This document shows, piece after piece, positions 1 to 7,749 of a DNA stretch of 30,559 bases; the first letter of the stretch is position 1, and each line of letters starts with the position of its first letter. Origin of the DNA: an uncultured Bacilli bacterium (GTDB lineage: Bacteria > Bacillota_I > Bacilli_A > RF39 > UBA660); assembly GCA_934101275.1 (NCBI GenBank), contig CAKOQM010000012.1, forward strand, positions 1-30,559. The letters are read 5' to 3'. Position numbers and translations under genes: made by a program. The notes under the pieces were generated by a model. It searched no databases and was not told the origin of the DNA. It was given only the letters and a program-made list of their open reading frames with translations.

Positions 1-341
1 TTAGGAAACTGTTTTACATTTTGACTCGCTAATAAATCTTCTAAATTCACCTCATAAGTAGCTATTGTATTACAGGTATTTTTTATCGTAAAAGAGTATC
101 CTTTTTCTTTTAGGCCTTCTTCATCTTCTGTCGGAACCATATTATCTAATGTAATAGCATCTGTATTATCCGTGTAAGTTAAAGAAAAACAATTCGTCTT
201 TGCTACATTAAAATCATTTTGCTTCTCATTATAATTCCAATAGGCATAAGAAATACCTATTGTTATGAATATTAAAAGTATTCCAAGAACAAACTTATTC
301 TTTAAAGAATACCTTCCCTCGAACAAGCGTTTACATTTCAT
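1..341 (-). CDS. N-terminally anchored surface protein, partial (3' end outside window)
   Basis: Open frame running off the left edge, about 113 residues visible. The N-terminus is short and basic (MKCKRLFEGRYSLKNK), then one hydrophobic segment (about residues 17-33) ending in SYAYW, then a polar region with two cysteines (NTCNT and KTNCFSL). This looks like a single-pass protein with an external domain. The same plan (basic start, one TM, then a YAxY-type motif) occurs in the broken surface gene at the other end of the window. The ATG at 341 is preceded by AAAGGAG with a rather long 12-base spacer. No named family is recognised. Being a real gene is fairly sure; its role is not known. Confidence 0.7.
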   Translation of the reverse strand, partial: MKCKRLFEGRYSLKNKFVLGILLIFITIGISYAYWNYNEKQNDFNVAKTNCFSLTYTDNTDAITLDNMVPTEDEEGLKEKGYSFTIKNTCNTIATYEVNLEDLLASQNVKQFP

Positions 342-384
342 TTTCTTTTACAACTCCTTTTTTTGTTATTTTTTCTATGACATT

Positions 385-393
385 ATTTTAGCA
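385..393 (-). promoter_or_regulatory. Candidate extended -10 promoter for the partial surface gene
   Basis: On the minus strand TGCTAAAAT (TGn plus TAAAAT) lies about 45 bases upstream of the ATG at 341. The -35 position reads GTCATA, which is weak, so the call rests on the extended -10. Confidence 0.35.
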
Positions 394-478
394 TATTATG
401 ATTTGTTTATGACTATGAAAATGGCATATTGATATTTTTTTAACAGTTTTGTTGTAAGATTTTTTGTTTAATTATCAT

Positions 479-524
479 GTTTCTTTATTTAAATTTGACA
501 TAAATTTAAATAAAGCTTAGAAAC
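479..524 (+). promoter_or_regulatory. Palindromic operator-like element enclosing a TTGACA -35 box
   Basis: CTTTATTTAAATTT (483-496) and AAATTTAAATAAAG (502-515) form a perfect 14-base inverted repeat separated by GACAT. GTTT (479-482) and AAAC (521-524) extend it outside a bulge. A TTGACA box (495-500) sits at its centre. TAGAAA (518-523) lies 17 bases downstream as a poor -10. The position upstream of the XRE gene suggests an operator/promoter, possibly autoregulated. Function is inferred. Confidence 0.4.
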
Positions 525-555
525 AATAAAAAAGGCGAAAATGCATTATATCCGA

Positions 556-589
556 ATGGTTATAATTCCAAGATAACTATATGGTTATA
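556..589 (+). repeat. Short direct repeat in the XRE leader
   Basis: ATGGTTATA occurs at 556-564 and again at 581-589, a 25-base period. The second copy also forms the inverted pair ATAAC (573-577)/GTTAT (584-588). This is the spacing expected of a small repressor half-site array, but it is short and in AT-rich DNA. Confidence 0.25.
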
Positions 590-615
590 TGAAAAAATAG
601 TATTGGGTGATTAAG

Positions 616-849
616 TTGAATATAGAAAGATTAAAAGAAATACGACAAGATCGTGATTTACAACAGATTGATATTGCACGCGTTTTAAAAACGAGTCAAG
701 TTCAATATTCAAGATACGAAAGAGGTATTCGAATTATGCCGATTGATAAAATTGCGGCTCTTGCCAAATACTACGATGTGAGTGTAGATTACTTACTAGG
801 ACTTACTGATATTAGAAAACCTTATCCTAAGTCAAAACTTCATATTTAG
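616..849 (+). CDS. Small XRE-family HTH transcriptional regulator
   Basis: A 77-residue DNA-binding protein made almost only of one XRE/Cro-type helix-turn-helix. The fold's signature runs through RLKEIRQDRDL, then an IARVLKTSQVQYSRYERG recognition helix region, then the conserved tail YYDVSVDYLLGLTD. I chose TTG at 616 because GGGTGA (605-610) is an ideally spaced ribosome site for it; a GTG at 607 overlaps that site. Such stand-alone regulators usually repress their own promoter and a neighbouring gene. Upstream is a large palindrome and downstream a convergent small RNA candidate that can pair with codons near the 3' end. No partner protein gene follows it on this strand. The family is sure; the target is unknown. 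Confidence 0.85.
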   Translation: MNIERLKEIRQDRDLQQIDIARVLKTSQVQYSRYERGIRIMPIDKIAALAKYYDVSVDYLLGLTDIRKPYPKSKLHI

Positions 850-850
850 A

Positions 851-876
851 AAGTTAGAAAATTCTAGCTTTTTTTA
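851..876 (+). terminator. Intrinsic terminator of the XRE gene
   Basis: AAGTTAGAA (851-859) pairs with TTCTAGCTT (862-870), one G-U, followed by a T run (869-875), immediately after the stop codon. Confidence 0.7.
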
Positions 877-890
877 TTTAAATTTATGTT

Positions 891-994
891 CAAAAAAGCC
901 AGTAGATAAATATCTACTGGCTTCCCGTAAACCCTATCCTAAGTAAAAACTAAGGACTTAATAGCCGAGGCTATTGATGAGAATGTCTCTCATC
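891..994 (-). ncRNA. Predicted small RNA (about 104 nt) convergent to the XRE gene
   Basis: The minus strand carries a complete small transcription unit between gatB and XRE. An extended -10 (TGGTATAAT, 1009-1001) puts the start near 994. The RNA begins with hairpin GATGAGA-GACAT-TCTCATC (994-976), then AATAGCC-TC-GGCTATT (975-960), then an imperfect hairpin (956-937). After a short single strand comes a 12-bp terminator (923-896) with a T run. Bases 951-929 of this RNA are complementary to 817-839 of the XRE mRNA: 21 Watson-Crick pairs, one G-U, one mismatch. The structure and promoter are seen directly; transcription and pairing are inferred. No known RNA family is recognised. Confidence 0.55.
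892..923 (-). terminator. Strong intrinsic terminator of the small RNA
   Basis: Perfect 12-bp stem AAGCCAGTAGAT / ATCTACTGGCTT with a 4-base loop, then a T run in the minus-strand direction. Confidence 0.75.
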
Positions 995-1000
995 GATTAC

Positions 1001-1009
1001 ATTATACCA
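1001..1009 (-). promoter_or_regulatory. Extended -10 promoter of the small RNA
   Basis: TGGTATAAT on the minus strand is a perfect TGn-TATAAT. No good -35 is found 16-18 bases upstream (TAGTAT), as is common for extended -10 promoters. Confidence 0.55.
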
Positions 1010-1027
1010 TGATTCTTTAGAAAATAC

Positions 1028-1043
1028 TAACGGTATGCCGTTA
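1028..1043. terminator. Short hairpin downstream of gatB
   Basis: TAACGG / CCGTTA with a 4-base loop, 22 bases past the gatB stop. A T-rich run follows on the plus strand (ATTTTT) and a weaker one on the minus strand. It is probably the operon's terminator, weak by sequence. Confidence 0.4.
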
Positions 1044-1065
1044 ATTTTTAAAATTTCTGCAAAAT

Positions 1066-2523
1066 TTAACGTTTGGCTAATTCTTGTGTTAAAATTTCTT
1101 TCGTAAGAACCGGATTGGCCTTACCTCTTGTTTCTTTCATAACTTGACCAACAAAATAATCAAATAAGTTTGTTTTGCCGGCTTTATAAGATGCAATTTG
1201 AGCTTCATTTTTATCTAAGATGGATGTGATTAATTCGGTTAAAGTCATGACATCGGAAATTTGGCCATTTTCCTTACTAATAAAGTTTTTAGGTTCTTTT
1301 TGCTCTTCAATAGCTTTATAGAAAACTTCTTTAGCTTGTTTGGAAGATAAAATACCTTCTTTAATACCATCAATAATTTGTTTTAAATAAGCTGGTGTAA
1401 TGAAGAAATCTTTAATTTCAATGTTTTCTTTATTTAATTCTCCTACGATGGTAACTGTTATCCAGTTAGAAGCCGTTTTAGGATCAATAGAAAGTTTTAA
1501 ACATTCTTCAAAATAATCAGAAATGGCTTTATCTTTAACAAGGACACTGGCATCGTAAGAAGAAAGACCATAAGTTTTGATATAATCTTCTTTTCTTTCA
1601 TGAGCAAGTTTGGGAATAGAAGCTCTAATTTCTTCTAACCAAGAAGGACTGATTTTAAATTTTGGAATATTAGGTTCCACAAAGTATTTATAATCCACAG
1701 CGTCTGCTTTACTTCTCATATAAATAGTACTAAAGGTTTCCTCATCCCATCTTCTTGTTTGTTGAGGCATTTCATCATAGGTACCATTTTCTTTAAGTTC
1801 GGTTTGACGTTCAATTTCATAGTTAATGGCATCTCTTACCCCACCAAAAGAGTTTACATTTTTAATTTCAATTTTAGTACCCCAGTTTTTAGGATCCGTT
1901 TCATCTAGACTACTATCCATGATAGAAACGTTAACATCACATCTTATTTGACCTTTTTTTGTATCTGCATCTGAAATACCCGCATATTGATAGGTGCTTC
2001 TCATGTGTTCTAGAAAAGCAACGGCTTCACTTGCTGAATGAAAATCAGGTTCCGTAACAAGTTCTAGTAAAGGCACACCTGCTCTATTATAATCAATTGT
2101 CGATGTGGTTTCATAGTGATCGAGACTGGCCGCATCTTCTTCTAAGTGAATGTTATTTACGCGAACACGTTTCATTTCTCCGTCACATTCATAATCGACA
2201 TAGCCATAAATACCAACGGGAATTGGTTTGGTTTCTTGGGTTAGCTGAAATCCTTTTGGTAAATCTGGATAGTAATAGTTCTTTCTTTCAAAATACATAT
2301 ATTCTGGTTGAGAACAATGCATGATCATGGAAGCCATTAAAGAAAGTTTAACAGCTTCTTTATTAACAACAGGTAAAGTTCCTGGAAAGGCCATATCAAG
2401 AGGTCTTACCGAAGAGTTAGGTTCATCCGAATAAGCATTTTTAGCACTTGAGAAGACTTTACTTTTGGTTTTTGATATCTCACAGTGCATTTCAAGGCCT
2501 ATTTTAGCCATATATTTACTCAT
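1066..2523 (-). CDS. gatB: Aspartyl/glutamyl-tRNA amidotransferase subunit B
   Basis: Subunit B of GatCAB. It binds misacylated Glu-tRNA(Gln) (or Asp-tRNA(Asn)), phosphorylates the side chain with ATP and receives ammonia from GatA. The 485-residue length is normal. The N-terminal cradle begins MAKIGLEMHCE and continues through family signatures such as YYYPDLPKGFQLTQ, RAGVPLLELVTEPD and GQIRCDVNVSI. The C-terminal GatB/YqeY tail domain (about residues 330-485) ends in GKANPVLTKEIL. The start has AAGGAGG six bases upstream and overlaps the gatA stop by 8 bp, so the two are translationally coupled. It is the last gene of the T-box-controlled asnS operon. An AsnRS is encoded here, so the enzyme's main need is probably Gln-tRNA(Gln). 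Confidence 0.97.
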   Translation of the reverse strand: MSKYMAKIGLEMHCEISKTKSKVFSSAKNAYSDEPNSSVRPLDMAFPGTLPVVNKEAVKLSLMASMIMHCSQPEYMYFERKNYYYPDLPKGFQLTQETKPIPVGIYGYVDYECDGEMKRVRVNNIHLEEDAASLDHYETTSTIDYNRAGVPLLELVTEPDFHSASEAVAFLEHMRSTYQYAGISDADTKKGQIRCDVNVSIMDSSLDETDPKNWGTKIEIKNVNSFGGVRDAINYEIERQTELKENGTYDEMPQQTRRWDEETFSTIYMRSKADAVDYKYFVEPNIPKFKISPSWLEEIRASIPKLAHERKEDYIKTYGLSSYDASVLVKDKAISDYFEECLKLSIDPKTASNWITVTIVGELNKENIEIKDFFITPAYLKQIIDGIKEGILSSKQAKEVFYKAIEEQKEPKNFISKENGQISDVMTLTELITSILDKNEAQIASYKAGKTNLFDYFVGQVMKETRGKANPVLTKEILTQELAKR

Positions 2524-3973
2524 GTTCTACCTCCTTAGCAATTTGTCCTTTATAGTTCATTTGCCCTTCTAATAAAGACGCAATTTTTAAGACTTTTTCA
2601 TCTTCATAACAGTTACCTGTTATGTTAATGCCAACAGGTAAGCCATTTATAAAACCATCTGGAATGGTGATAGAAGGAAAACCTCCAAAGTTACCAATTT
2701 GTAAATGTTCTTCCAAAATTTGGGTATTTTCGTCAAGCATGTCTTTAGCGCCTTCTAATTTTTTAGCAGGACCCGATCCAACAGGTAAAATAATTGCTTC
2801 ATATTCTTTGAATAAATTTTTATAAGCATCCACAATTAAACGACGGACTCTTTGAGCATTATGGAAATACCTTTCTTGATTTTCTTTTTGTAAAACGTAA
2901 GAGCCAATGACAAAACGACGTTTAATTAAACTTGAGAAACCTTTGGTACGAGCATCTTTCATCATATCGATGTAATTATCCCCTTCACCTCTTGGGCCAA
3001 AGATAATACCCGTTAAGTTAGACATGTTACTACTTGCTTCTGCGCAAGAAATAATAACATAAACACTCGCGACAGCTTTTAAAAGTTTTTCATCCACAGA
3101 TACTTCTTCCACTTCAATACCAAGATCTTTAAAGTGTTTTAACGTGTCTTGGAAATTTTCTAAATGACTCTTTAATTCTTCACTGGCATTAGGGTAACGA
3201 TCCATATCGCATATTTCTTTAATATAACAAACTTTCTTTAAAGTTATCTCTTTTTGAAGAGCGGCTTTTAAATGAATATCTTTACTATCAAAGCTTGTCA
3301 TATCGTTTTTATCGATACCTTTCATGGCATCTACGACGATAGCCGCATCTAAAACACTTCTGGTTAAAACACCACAGTGATCAAGACTAGAAGCAAAAGG
3401 AAATAAGCCATAACGACTAATCATACCATAAGTAGGCTTGTATCCAACAATACCACAGTAGGCAGCAGGTTTTCGAATCGAGTCACCGGTGTCACTTCCT
3501 AAAGCATAAGGATAAACACCAGAGGCAACCGCGGCAGCAGAACCAGCAGAGGAACCAGCCGTCATTCTCGTATGGTCCCAAGGGTTTGTGACCGTACCTG
3601 TATGACAAGTCGTCCCGGTTCCACCCATACCAAATTCATCTAAAGCCGTTTTATTTACCATAATAGCTCCCGCTTTTTTCAAGTTTTTAACCGCGGTGGC
3701 ATCAAAGAACGGTACATAGTTTTTTAAAATATTAGACGATCCGGTTGATAAAACATCTTTGGTAGAATAATTATCTTTTACCCCATAAGGAATACCCGAT
3801 AATAAGCTATCTGTCACTTCCCCACCTTTTGCATCATCTAAAATGGTAACAAAGGCATTACAAGAAGCTTGGACTTCATGTGATTTTTGTAAAGATTCTT
3901 TAACAAGTTCCTCACTTGTTACTTCTTTATTTATTAATTTTTCATGTAAAGAGGCAATACTTTCGTTCATCAT
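2516..3973 (-). CDS. gatA: Aspartyl/glutamyl-tRNA amidotransferase subunit A
   Basis: Amidase-signature subunit of GatCAB that hydrolyses glutamine and channels ammonia to GatB. The Lys-cis-Ser-Ser catalytic triad is present: Lys66 in GVKDN, Ser141 in TAGSSAGS and Ser165 in GSDTGDSIR. The usual GGSSGGS and GSDTGGS motifs are slightly altered (Ala for Gly, Asp for Gly) without loss of the triad. I chose the ATG at 3973 rather than one further upstream. Homologues start close to SIASLHEKL, AAAGGTGG lies just upstream, and the upstream start would overlap gatC by about 50 bases. ATG at 3970 is an equal alternative. It sits between gatC and gatB in the usual C-A-B order. Confidence 0.96.
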   Translation of the reverse strand: MMNESIASLHEKLINKEVTSEELVKESLQKSHEVQASCNAFVTILDDAKGGEVTDSLLSGIPYGVKDNYSTKDVLSTGSSNILKNYVPFFDATAVKNLKKAGAIMVNKTALDEFGMGGTGTTCHTGTVTNPWDHTRMTAGSSAGSAAAVASGVYPYALGSDTGDSIRKPAAYCGIVGYKPTYGMISRYGLFPFASSLDHCGVLTRSVLDAAIVVDAMKGIDKNDMTSFDSKDIHLKAALQKEITLKKVCYIKEICDMDRYPNASEELKSHLENFQDTLKHFKDLGIEVEEVSVDEKLLKAVASVYVIISCAEASSNMSNLTGIIFGPRGEGDNYIDMMKDARTKGFSSLIKRRFVIGSYVLQKENQERYFHNAQRVRRLIVDAYKNLFKEYEAIILPVGSGPAKKLEGAKDMLDENTQILEEHLQIGNFGGFPSITIPDGFINGLPVGINITGNCYEDEKVLKIASLLEGQMNYKGQIAKEVEHE

Positions 3974-3974
3974 T

Positions 3975-4271
3975 TTATCCCACCACCTTTGGTACAACGA
4001 TGTAGGCGCCATCCTCATCGCCACTATTTCTTAATAAATCATCAATTGGAATCGATTCTTCGGGTTCATCTTCTCTTAATTCATATACAAAATCATCTAA
4101 AGCATGTGTCATAGGCTCTACCTCACTTAAATTAGGAATTTCTAAAACCGAGCCTATACTTTTATCAATACTATCAAATTCTAAAGTTATCATGTCTTTT
4201 TCTTCTTCGGTTAAACCAATTAATAATTTATCCGCATAGTTATCTATCATTTCTTTGGTAAACTTACTCAT
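3975..4271 (-). CDS. gatC: Aspartyl/glutamyl-tRNA amidotransferase subunit C
   Basis: The small 98-residue belt subunit that wraps the GatA-GatB interface and stabilises it. The helical N-terminus (FTKEMIDNYADKLLIGLTEEE) and the family motif LSEVEPMTHALD are clear, followed by the typical RED near the end of the conserved part. The tail, SGDEDGAYIVVPKVVG, matches the usual GatC ending (..fvVPkvv). The start has GAGGAG just upstream and overlaps the aspS stop by 8 bp. Confidence 0.95.
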   Translation of the reverse strand: MSKFTKEMIDNYADKLLIGLTEEEKDMITLEFDSIDKSIGSVLEIPNLSEVEPMTHALDDFVYELREDEPEESIPIDDLLRNSGDEDGAYIVVPKVVG

Positions 4272-6027
4272 TTTTCTTCTCCTCTCTTACCATGATTCCA
4301 AGTTCTTTTAATTGTTCTTTTGTAAGGGTACTTGGAGAACCCATAAGATTATCTGCACCAGTAGTACTTGTTGGGAAAGCTTGAACTTCTCTTAAGTTTG
4401 GCTCGTCTAATAGAAGCATTAATATCCGGTCAATACCTGGAGCCATCCCGCCATGAGGAGGACAACCATATTGAAAAGCCGTATAAATAGAATTAAATTT
4501 TTCTTTGACTTCTTCTTTAGTATAACCGACGACTTCAAAGCCTTTGACTAAACTTTCTAAATCGTGGTTTCTTATCGCTCCAGAAGCCATTTCAAAACCA
4601 TTACAAACAAAGTCATATTGATAAGCTAAAATAGATAAAACATCATCCGTATCATACTCTTTAAGACCATGATGAGGAAGACTGAATGGATTGTGGCAAA
4701 AATCAATTTTTTTCTTTTCCTCATCATATTCAAACATTGGAAAATCTTTAATAATACAAAGTTCTAACTTATCCTTATCGATTAAAGCACATTTTTCGCC
4801 CAGATAAGTTCTTATTAAACTCGCATATTTTAACGCTAATTTAAGATTTCGATTGGCAATAAAGAATAAAACAGAATTTGGTTTCATTTGACACGCTGAA
4901 ATCAAATCTTTTCTTTCTTGTTCACTTAAAAATTTATCAATAGGGCCTTTTAAAGTATTATCACTTGTTAAAGTAAGATAACCAATACCAGGCATGCCAA
5001 TAGAACTGGCATAATCCACAATTTCATTAAACCAACTGTTTGATTTATCCCCGATATTAGAAACTAAAATGCTTTTAATATAACTTTTTTGAAAAGGTTT
5101 GAACGTCGTATCTTTTAAAATATCCGTAATATCTTTAATAATTAACGGATTTCTTAAATCCGGTTTATCGGTTCCATAGTTATCCATAGCTTCTTTATAA
5201 GTGAGGCGTCTAAAAGGTTTCGGACTGACCTTTTTATTGGAAAACTTTGTAAAAACATCGTAGAAAATATCTTCGCCAATAGCTAAGACATCTTCTTCAG
5301 TTACATAACTCATTTCTAAATCTAATTGATAAAATTCTAGGGTTCTATCTCTTCTTGCATCTTCATCGCGAAAACAAGGTGCAATTTGAAAATATTTAGA
5401 AATGCCCCCAACCATTAAAAGTTCTTTATATATTTGAGGCGCTTGAGGAAGGGCGTAGAACTTACCTTTAAAGTTTCTAGATGGAACAACAAAGTCTCTA
5501 GCTCCTTCTGGACTCGAAGCCGTTAAAATAGGTGTTTGAACTTCCATAAAACCTAAATCATACATTTTGTTACGTAAGAAATGTAAAACATCACTCCGTA
5601 ATTGAAAGTTCTTTTGTACCTCTTTATTACGTAAGTCTAAATAACGATATTTAAGTCTAATGTCTTCACCTACTTTTTTACTACTTCTAATATCAAAAGG
5701 TAAAACCCTTAAAGAACGACTTAAAACACTCAAAGAAGAAACAAGAAGTTCGATTTCACCCGTTTTTAATTTAGGATTATATGTTTCTTCACTACGTTTT
5801 CTGATAACACCACTCACTTTAATAACGCTTTCTTTACTTAAATGAGCAAACATCGTATCCTCGTTGGAAACAATTTGTAAGGTGTCCGTCGTATCACGAA
5901 GATCTAAAAATAAGACTCCACCATGGTCACGGATATTTTCAATCCAACCACTCACGGTAATCGTCTTACCGATATCTTCTTTGGTTAAATCTTTGATTTC
6001 ACAATCACGATAACTATTTTCTTTCAT
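4264..6027 (-). CDS. aspS: Aspartyl-tRNA synthetase (bacterial type)
   Basis: Charges tRNA with aspartate; class II synthetase. The 587 residues are the full bacterial length: N-terminal OB-fold anticodon domain (GKTITVSGWIENIRDHGG), class II core with motif 2 (FRDEDARRDRTLEFYQLD), the GAD insertion domain in the middle, and motif 3 (GGMAPGIDRILMLLLDEPNLREV). The ATG at 6027 is preferred to one 6 bases upstream because AAAGGA then lies five bases from the start, while the upstream ATG overlaps that site. asnS ends 12 bases upstream, so both are on the T-box transcript. Whether the enzyme also charges tRNA(Asn) cannot be read from the sequence; an AsnRS is present. Confidence 0.96.
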   Translation of the reverse strand: MKENSYRDCEIKDLTKEDIGKTITVSGWIENIRDHGGVLFLDLRDTTDTLQIVSNEDTMFAHLSKESVIKVSGVIRKRSEETYNPKLKTGEIELLVSSLSVLSRSLRVLPFDIRSSKKVGEDIRLKYRYLDLRNKEVQKNFQLRSDVLHFLRNKMYDLGFMEVQTPILTASSPEGARDFVVPSRNFKGKFYALPQAPQIYKELLMVGGISKYFQIAPCFRDEDARRDRTLEFYQLDLEMSYVTEEDVLAIGEDIFYDVFTKFSNKKVSPKPFRRLTYKEAMDNYGTDKPDLRNPLIIKDITDILKDTTFKPFQKSYIKSILVSNIGDKSNSWFNEIVDYASSIGMPGIGYLTLTSDNTLKGPIDKFLSEQERKDLISACQMKPNSVLFFIANRNLKLALKYASLIRTYLGEKCALIDKDKLELCIIKDFPMFEYDEEKKKIDFCHNPFSLPHHGLKEYDTDDVLSILAYQYDFVCNGFEMASGAIRNHDLESLVKGFEVVGYTKEEVKEKFNSIYTAFQYGCPPHGGMAPGIDRILMLLLDEPNLREVQAFPTSTTGADNLMGSPSTLTKEQLKELGIMVREEKKNE

Positions 6028-6038
6028 AAGCATCCTTT

Positions 6039-7403
6039 CTAGAATTCACAAGAACCAGGAACTCTTGGATAAGCAATCACATCACGAATATTATCCACAC
6101 CCGTTAGATAAATTAAAAGTCTTTCAAAGCCCATACCAAAGCCAGAATGAACTACCGTACCATATTTACGTAAATCGGTATACCATTTTAGCTCTTCTGT
6201 ATTCATATGAAGTTCTTTCATACGTTTTAAAAGTTTATCATAATCTTCTTCTCTTTGACTACCGCCCATAAGTTCACCCGATAAAGGGACTTCAAGGTCG
6301 ACAGCCCGGACGGTTTTACCATCGTCATTTTGTTTCATATAGAAAGCCTTAATATCTTTAGGCCAATCGGTAATAAAAACGGGACCATGGAAGTATTCCG
6401 TAATAAAAGTTTCATGTTCTTTATGAATATCTTCCCCATATTCTGGTTCAAATTCCCATTTTTGATGAGCATTTTTTAAAATGGTAATGACTTCTTCATG
6501 AGTCACACGGGTAAAAGTACTTTTCGTTAAAGTTTCTAATTTATTAATTAAGCCATTAGAAACAAATTTATCTAAGAAAACAAGTTCTTCTTTACCATGC
6601 TCTAGAACATAAGAAACGACGTGTTTTAGCATATCTTCTTCAATATCCATTAACTCGTCTAAATCACAAAAAGCAATCTCCGGTTCAATCATCCAAAATT
6701 CGGCCGCATGGGTTTTGGTGTTAGAGTTTTCTGCTCGAAAAGTTGGGCCAAAAGTATAAACCTTTGAAAAGGCTGTTGCGAATGTTTCAGCTTCTAATTG
6801 CCCAGATACGGTTAAAGAAGTTTGTTTGCCAAAAAAATCTTTTTTGTAATCGACCTCACCTTTTATTTTATCTAAAGGTATCGTTGTTACTTGAAACATT
6901 TCCCCGGCACCTTCACAGTCAGAAGCAGTAATTAAAGGGGCATTAAAGTAAATATAACCTCTTGTCTGAAAATATTCATGAATAGCAAATGCGGCTAAAG
7001 AACGAATACGAAAAACAGCTTGAAATAAGTTTGCTCTTGGTCTTAAATGCGCAATGCTTCGTAAAAATTCTTTGCTATGTTTTTTAGGTTGCAAAGGATA
7101 ATCTTTGGCGCATTCCCCAAGTAACGTGATTTTGGTAGCTTTGAGTTCAATGCATTGAGTTCCCTCACCTTTTTTTAAGATACCTTCCACTTCAATAGAA
7201 GAACCGAAGTTAATCATATCCACTTCTTTAAAATTTTTTAAATCCGTATCATAAACCACTTGAAGCTTTTTCATAGAAGTACCATCGGATAAATCAATAA
7301 AGCCAAAATTTGACCCATGACGATGGTTACGAATCCAACCTCTTACCTTAATTTCTTTATCCATTAACTTTTCTTCATCTTTATAAATATCCATTAAATA
7401 CAT
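6039..7403 (-). CDS. asnS: Asparaginyl-tRNA synthetase
   Basis: Class II synthetase attaching asparagine to tRNA(Asn). 454 residues: OB-fold (KVRGWIRNHRHGSNFGFIDL), the AsnRS linker GEGTQCIELKA, the conserved HSKEFLRSIAHLRPR, then the catalytic core with SGQLEAET, motif 2 (FGPTFRAENSNTKTHAAEFW) and motif 3 (GFGMGFERLLIYLTG). HLRPR and TFRAENSNT-HAAEFW fit AsnRS rather than AspRS. The ATG at 7403 has AAAGGATG upstream with good spacing; two earlier in-frame ATGs fall inside or before that site. It is the first gene behind the T-box, with an Asn specifier. Confidence 0.96.
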   Translation of the reverse strand: MYLMDIYKDEEKLMDKEIKVRGWIRNHRHGSNFGFIDLSDGTSMKKLQVVYDTDLKNFKEVDMINFGSSIEVEGILKKGEGTQCIELKATKITLLGECAKDYPLQPKKHSKEFLRSIAHLRPRANLFQAVFRIRSLAAFAIHEYFQTRGYIYFNAPLITASDCEGAGEMFQVTTIPLDKIKGEVDYKKDFFGKQTSLTVSGQLEAETFATAFSKVYTFGPTFRAENSNTKTHAAEFWMIEPEIAFCDLDELMDIEEDMLKHVVSYVLEHGKEELVFLDKFVSNGLINKLETLTKSTFTRVTHEEVITILKNAHQKWEFEPEYGEDIHKEHETFITEYFHGPVFITDWPKDIKAFYMKQNDDGKTVRAVDLEVPLSGELMGGSQREEDYDKLLKRMKELHMNTEELKWYTDLRKYGTVVHSGFGMGFERLLIYLTGVDNIRDVIAYPRVPGSCEF

Positions 7404-7424
7404 TTTTATCATCCTTTCTTTAAA

Positions 7425-7636
7425 CAAAAAAACCTAAGTAATTCATAAGGACGACTTAAAAAGCCGCGGTGCCACCTTATTTTACCTAGGTACTCTCAAA
7501 ATAGTTTTATCGGTTCAACCGTTTTAAGGATATAAAGAGTCGTTATTTCAAAAAGATTTATAAAAGCTTTCTCACCTATTAGCTCTCTCTTTGTTATAAA
7601 TATCTTTTCTACTTTTCTCTTTCTCAAAAAGTTCCT
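7425..7636 (-). promoter_or_regulatory. T-box riboswitch, Asn specifier, controlling asnS-aspS-gatCAB
   Basis: Leader that senses uncharged tRNA and prevents termination. Stem I is closed by AAAGAG/CTCTTT, contains the AGTA element, and has a terminal GGTGAGAAA loop like the family's GGTGGAA. The specifier loop reads GAA-AT-AAC-G; AAC (7544-7542) is the Asn codon followed by a purine. The antiterminator T-box TGGCACCGCGG is at 7474-7464. The competing terminator pairs CCTAGGTAA..ATAAGG (from about 7488) with CCTTAT..TTACTTAGG (to 7434), then T7. A second overlapping reading of the loop gives GAC (Asp) right after AAC. Confidence 0.93.
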
Positions 7637-7640
7637 CTTT

Positions 7641-7670
7641 ATTTTAAACCTATTTTATTCTAGTCGTCAA
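7641..7670 (-). promoter_or_regulatory. Promoter of the asnS operon
   Basis: TTGACG (7670-7665) and TAAAAT (7646-7641), spacer 18, just upstream of the T-box leader. Transcription would begin near 7634. Confidence 0.65.
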
Positions 7671-7722
7671 TTATTTTTAAAACAAATGCTTTAAAATTTA
7701 CGATTATTTATAAATAAGAATG

Positions 7723-7745
7723 AAAAACGATGTCTCATGACACCG
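7723..7745 (-). terminator. Intrinsic terminator of the 82-residue gene operon
   Basis: Minus-strand CGGTGTC-ATGA-GACATCG (7745-7728) followed by T5, directly after the stop. It separates the unknown operon from the asnS promoter. Confidence 0.75.
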
Positions 7746-7749
7746 CCTA

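Noticed and set aside
2097..2324. Open frame on the plus strand inside gatB
   Set aside because: Antisense to a certain gene, no ribosome site, no domain.
6039..7403. asnS as a second aspartyl-tRNA synthetase
   Set aside because: Motif 2 region (AENSNT-HAAEFW) and GEGTQCIELKA fit AsnRS.
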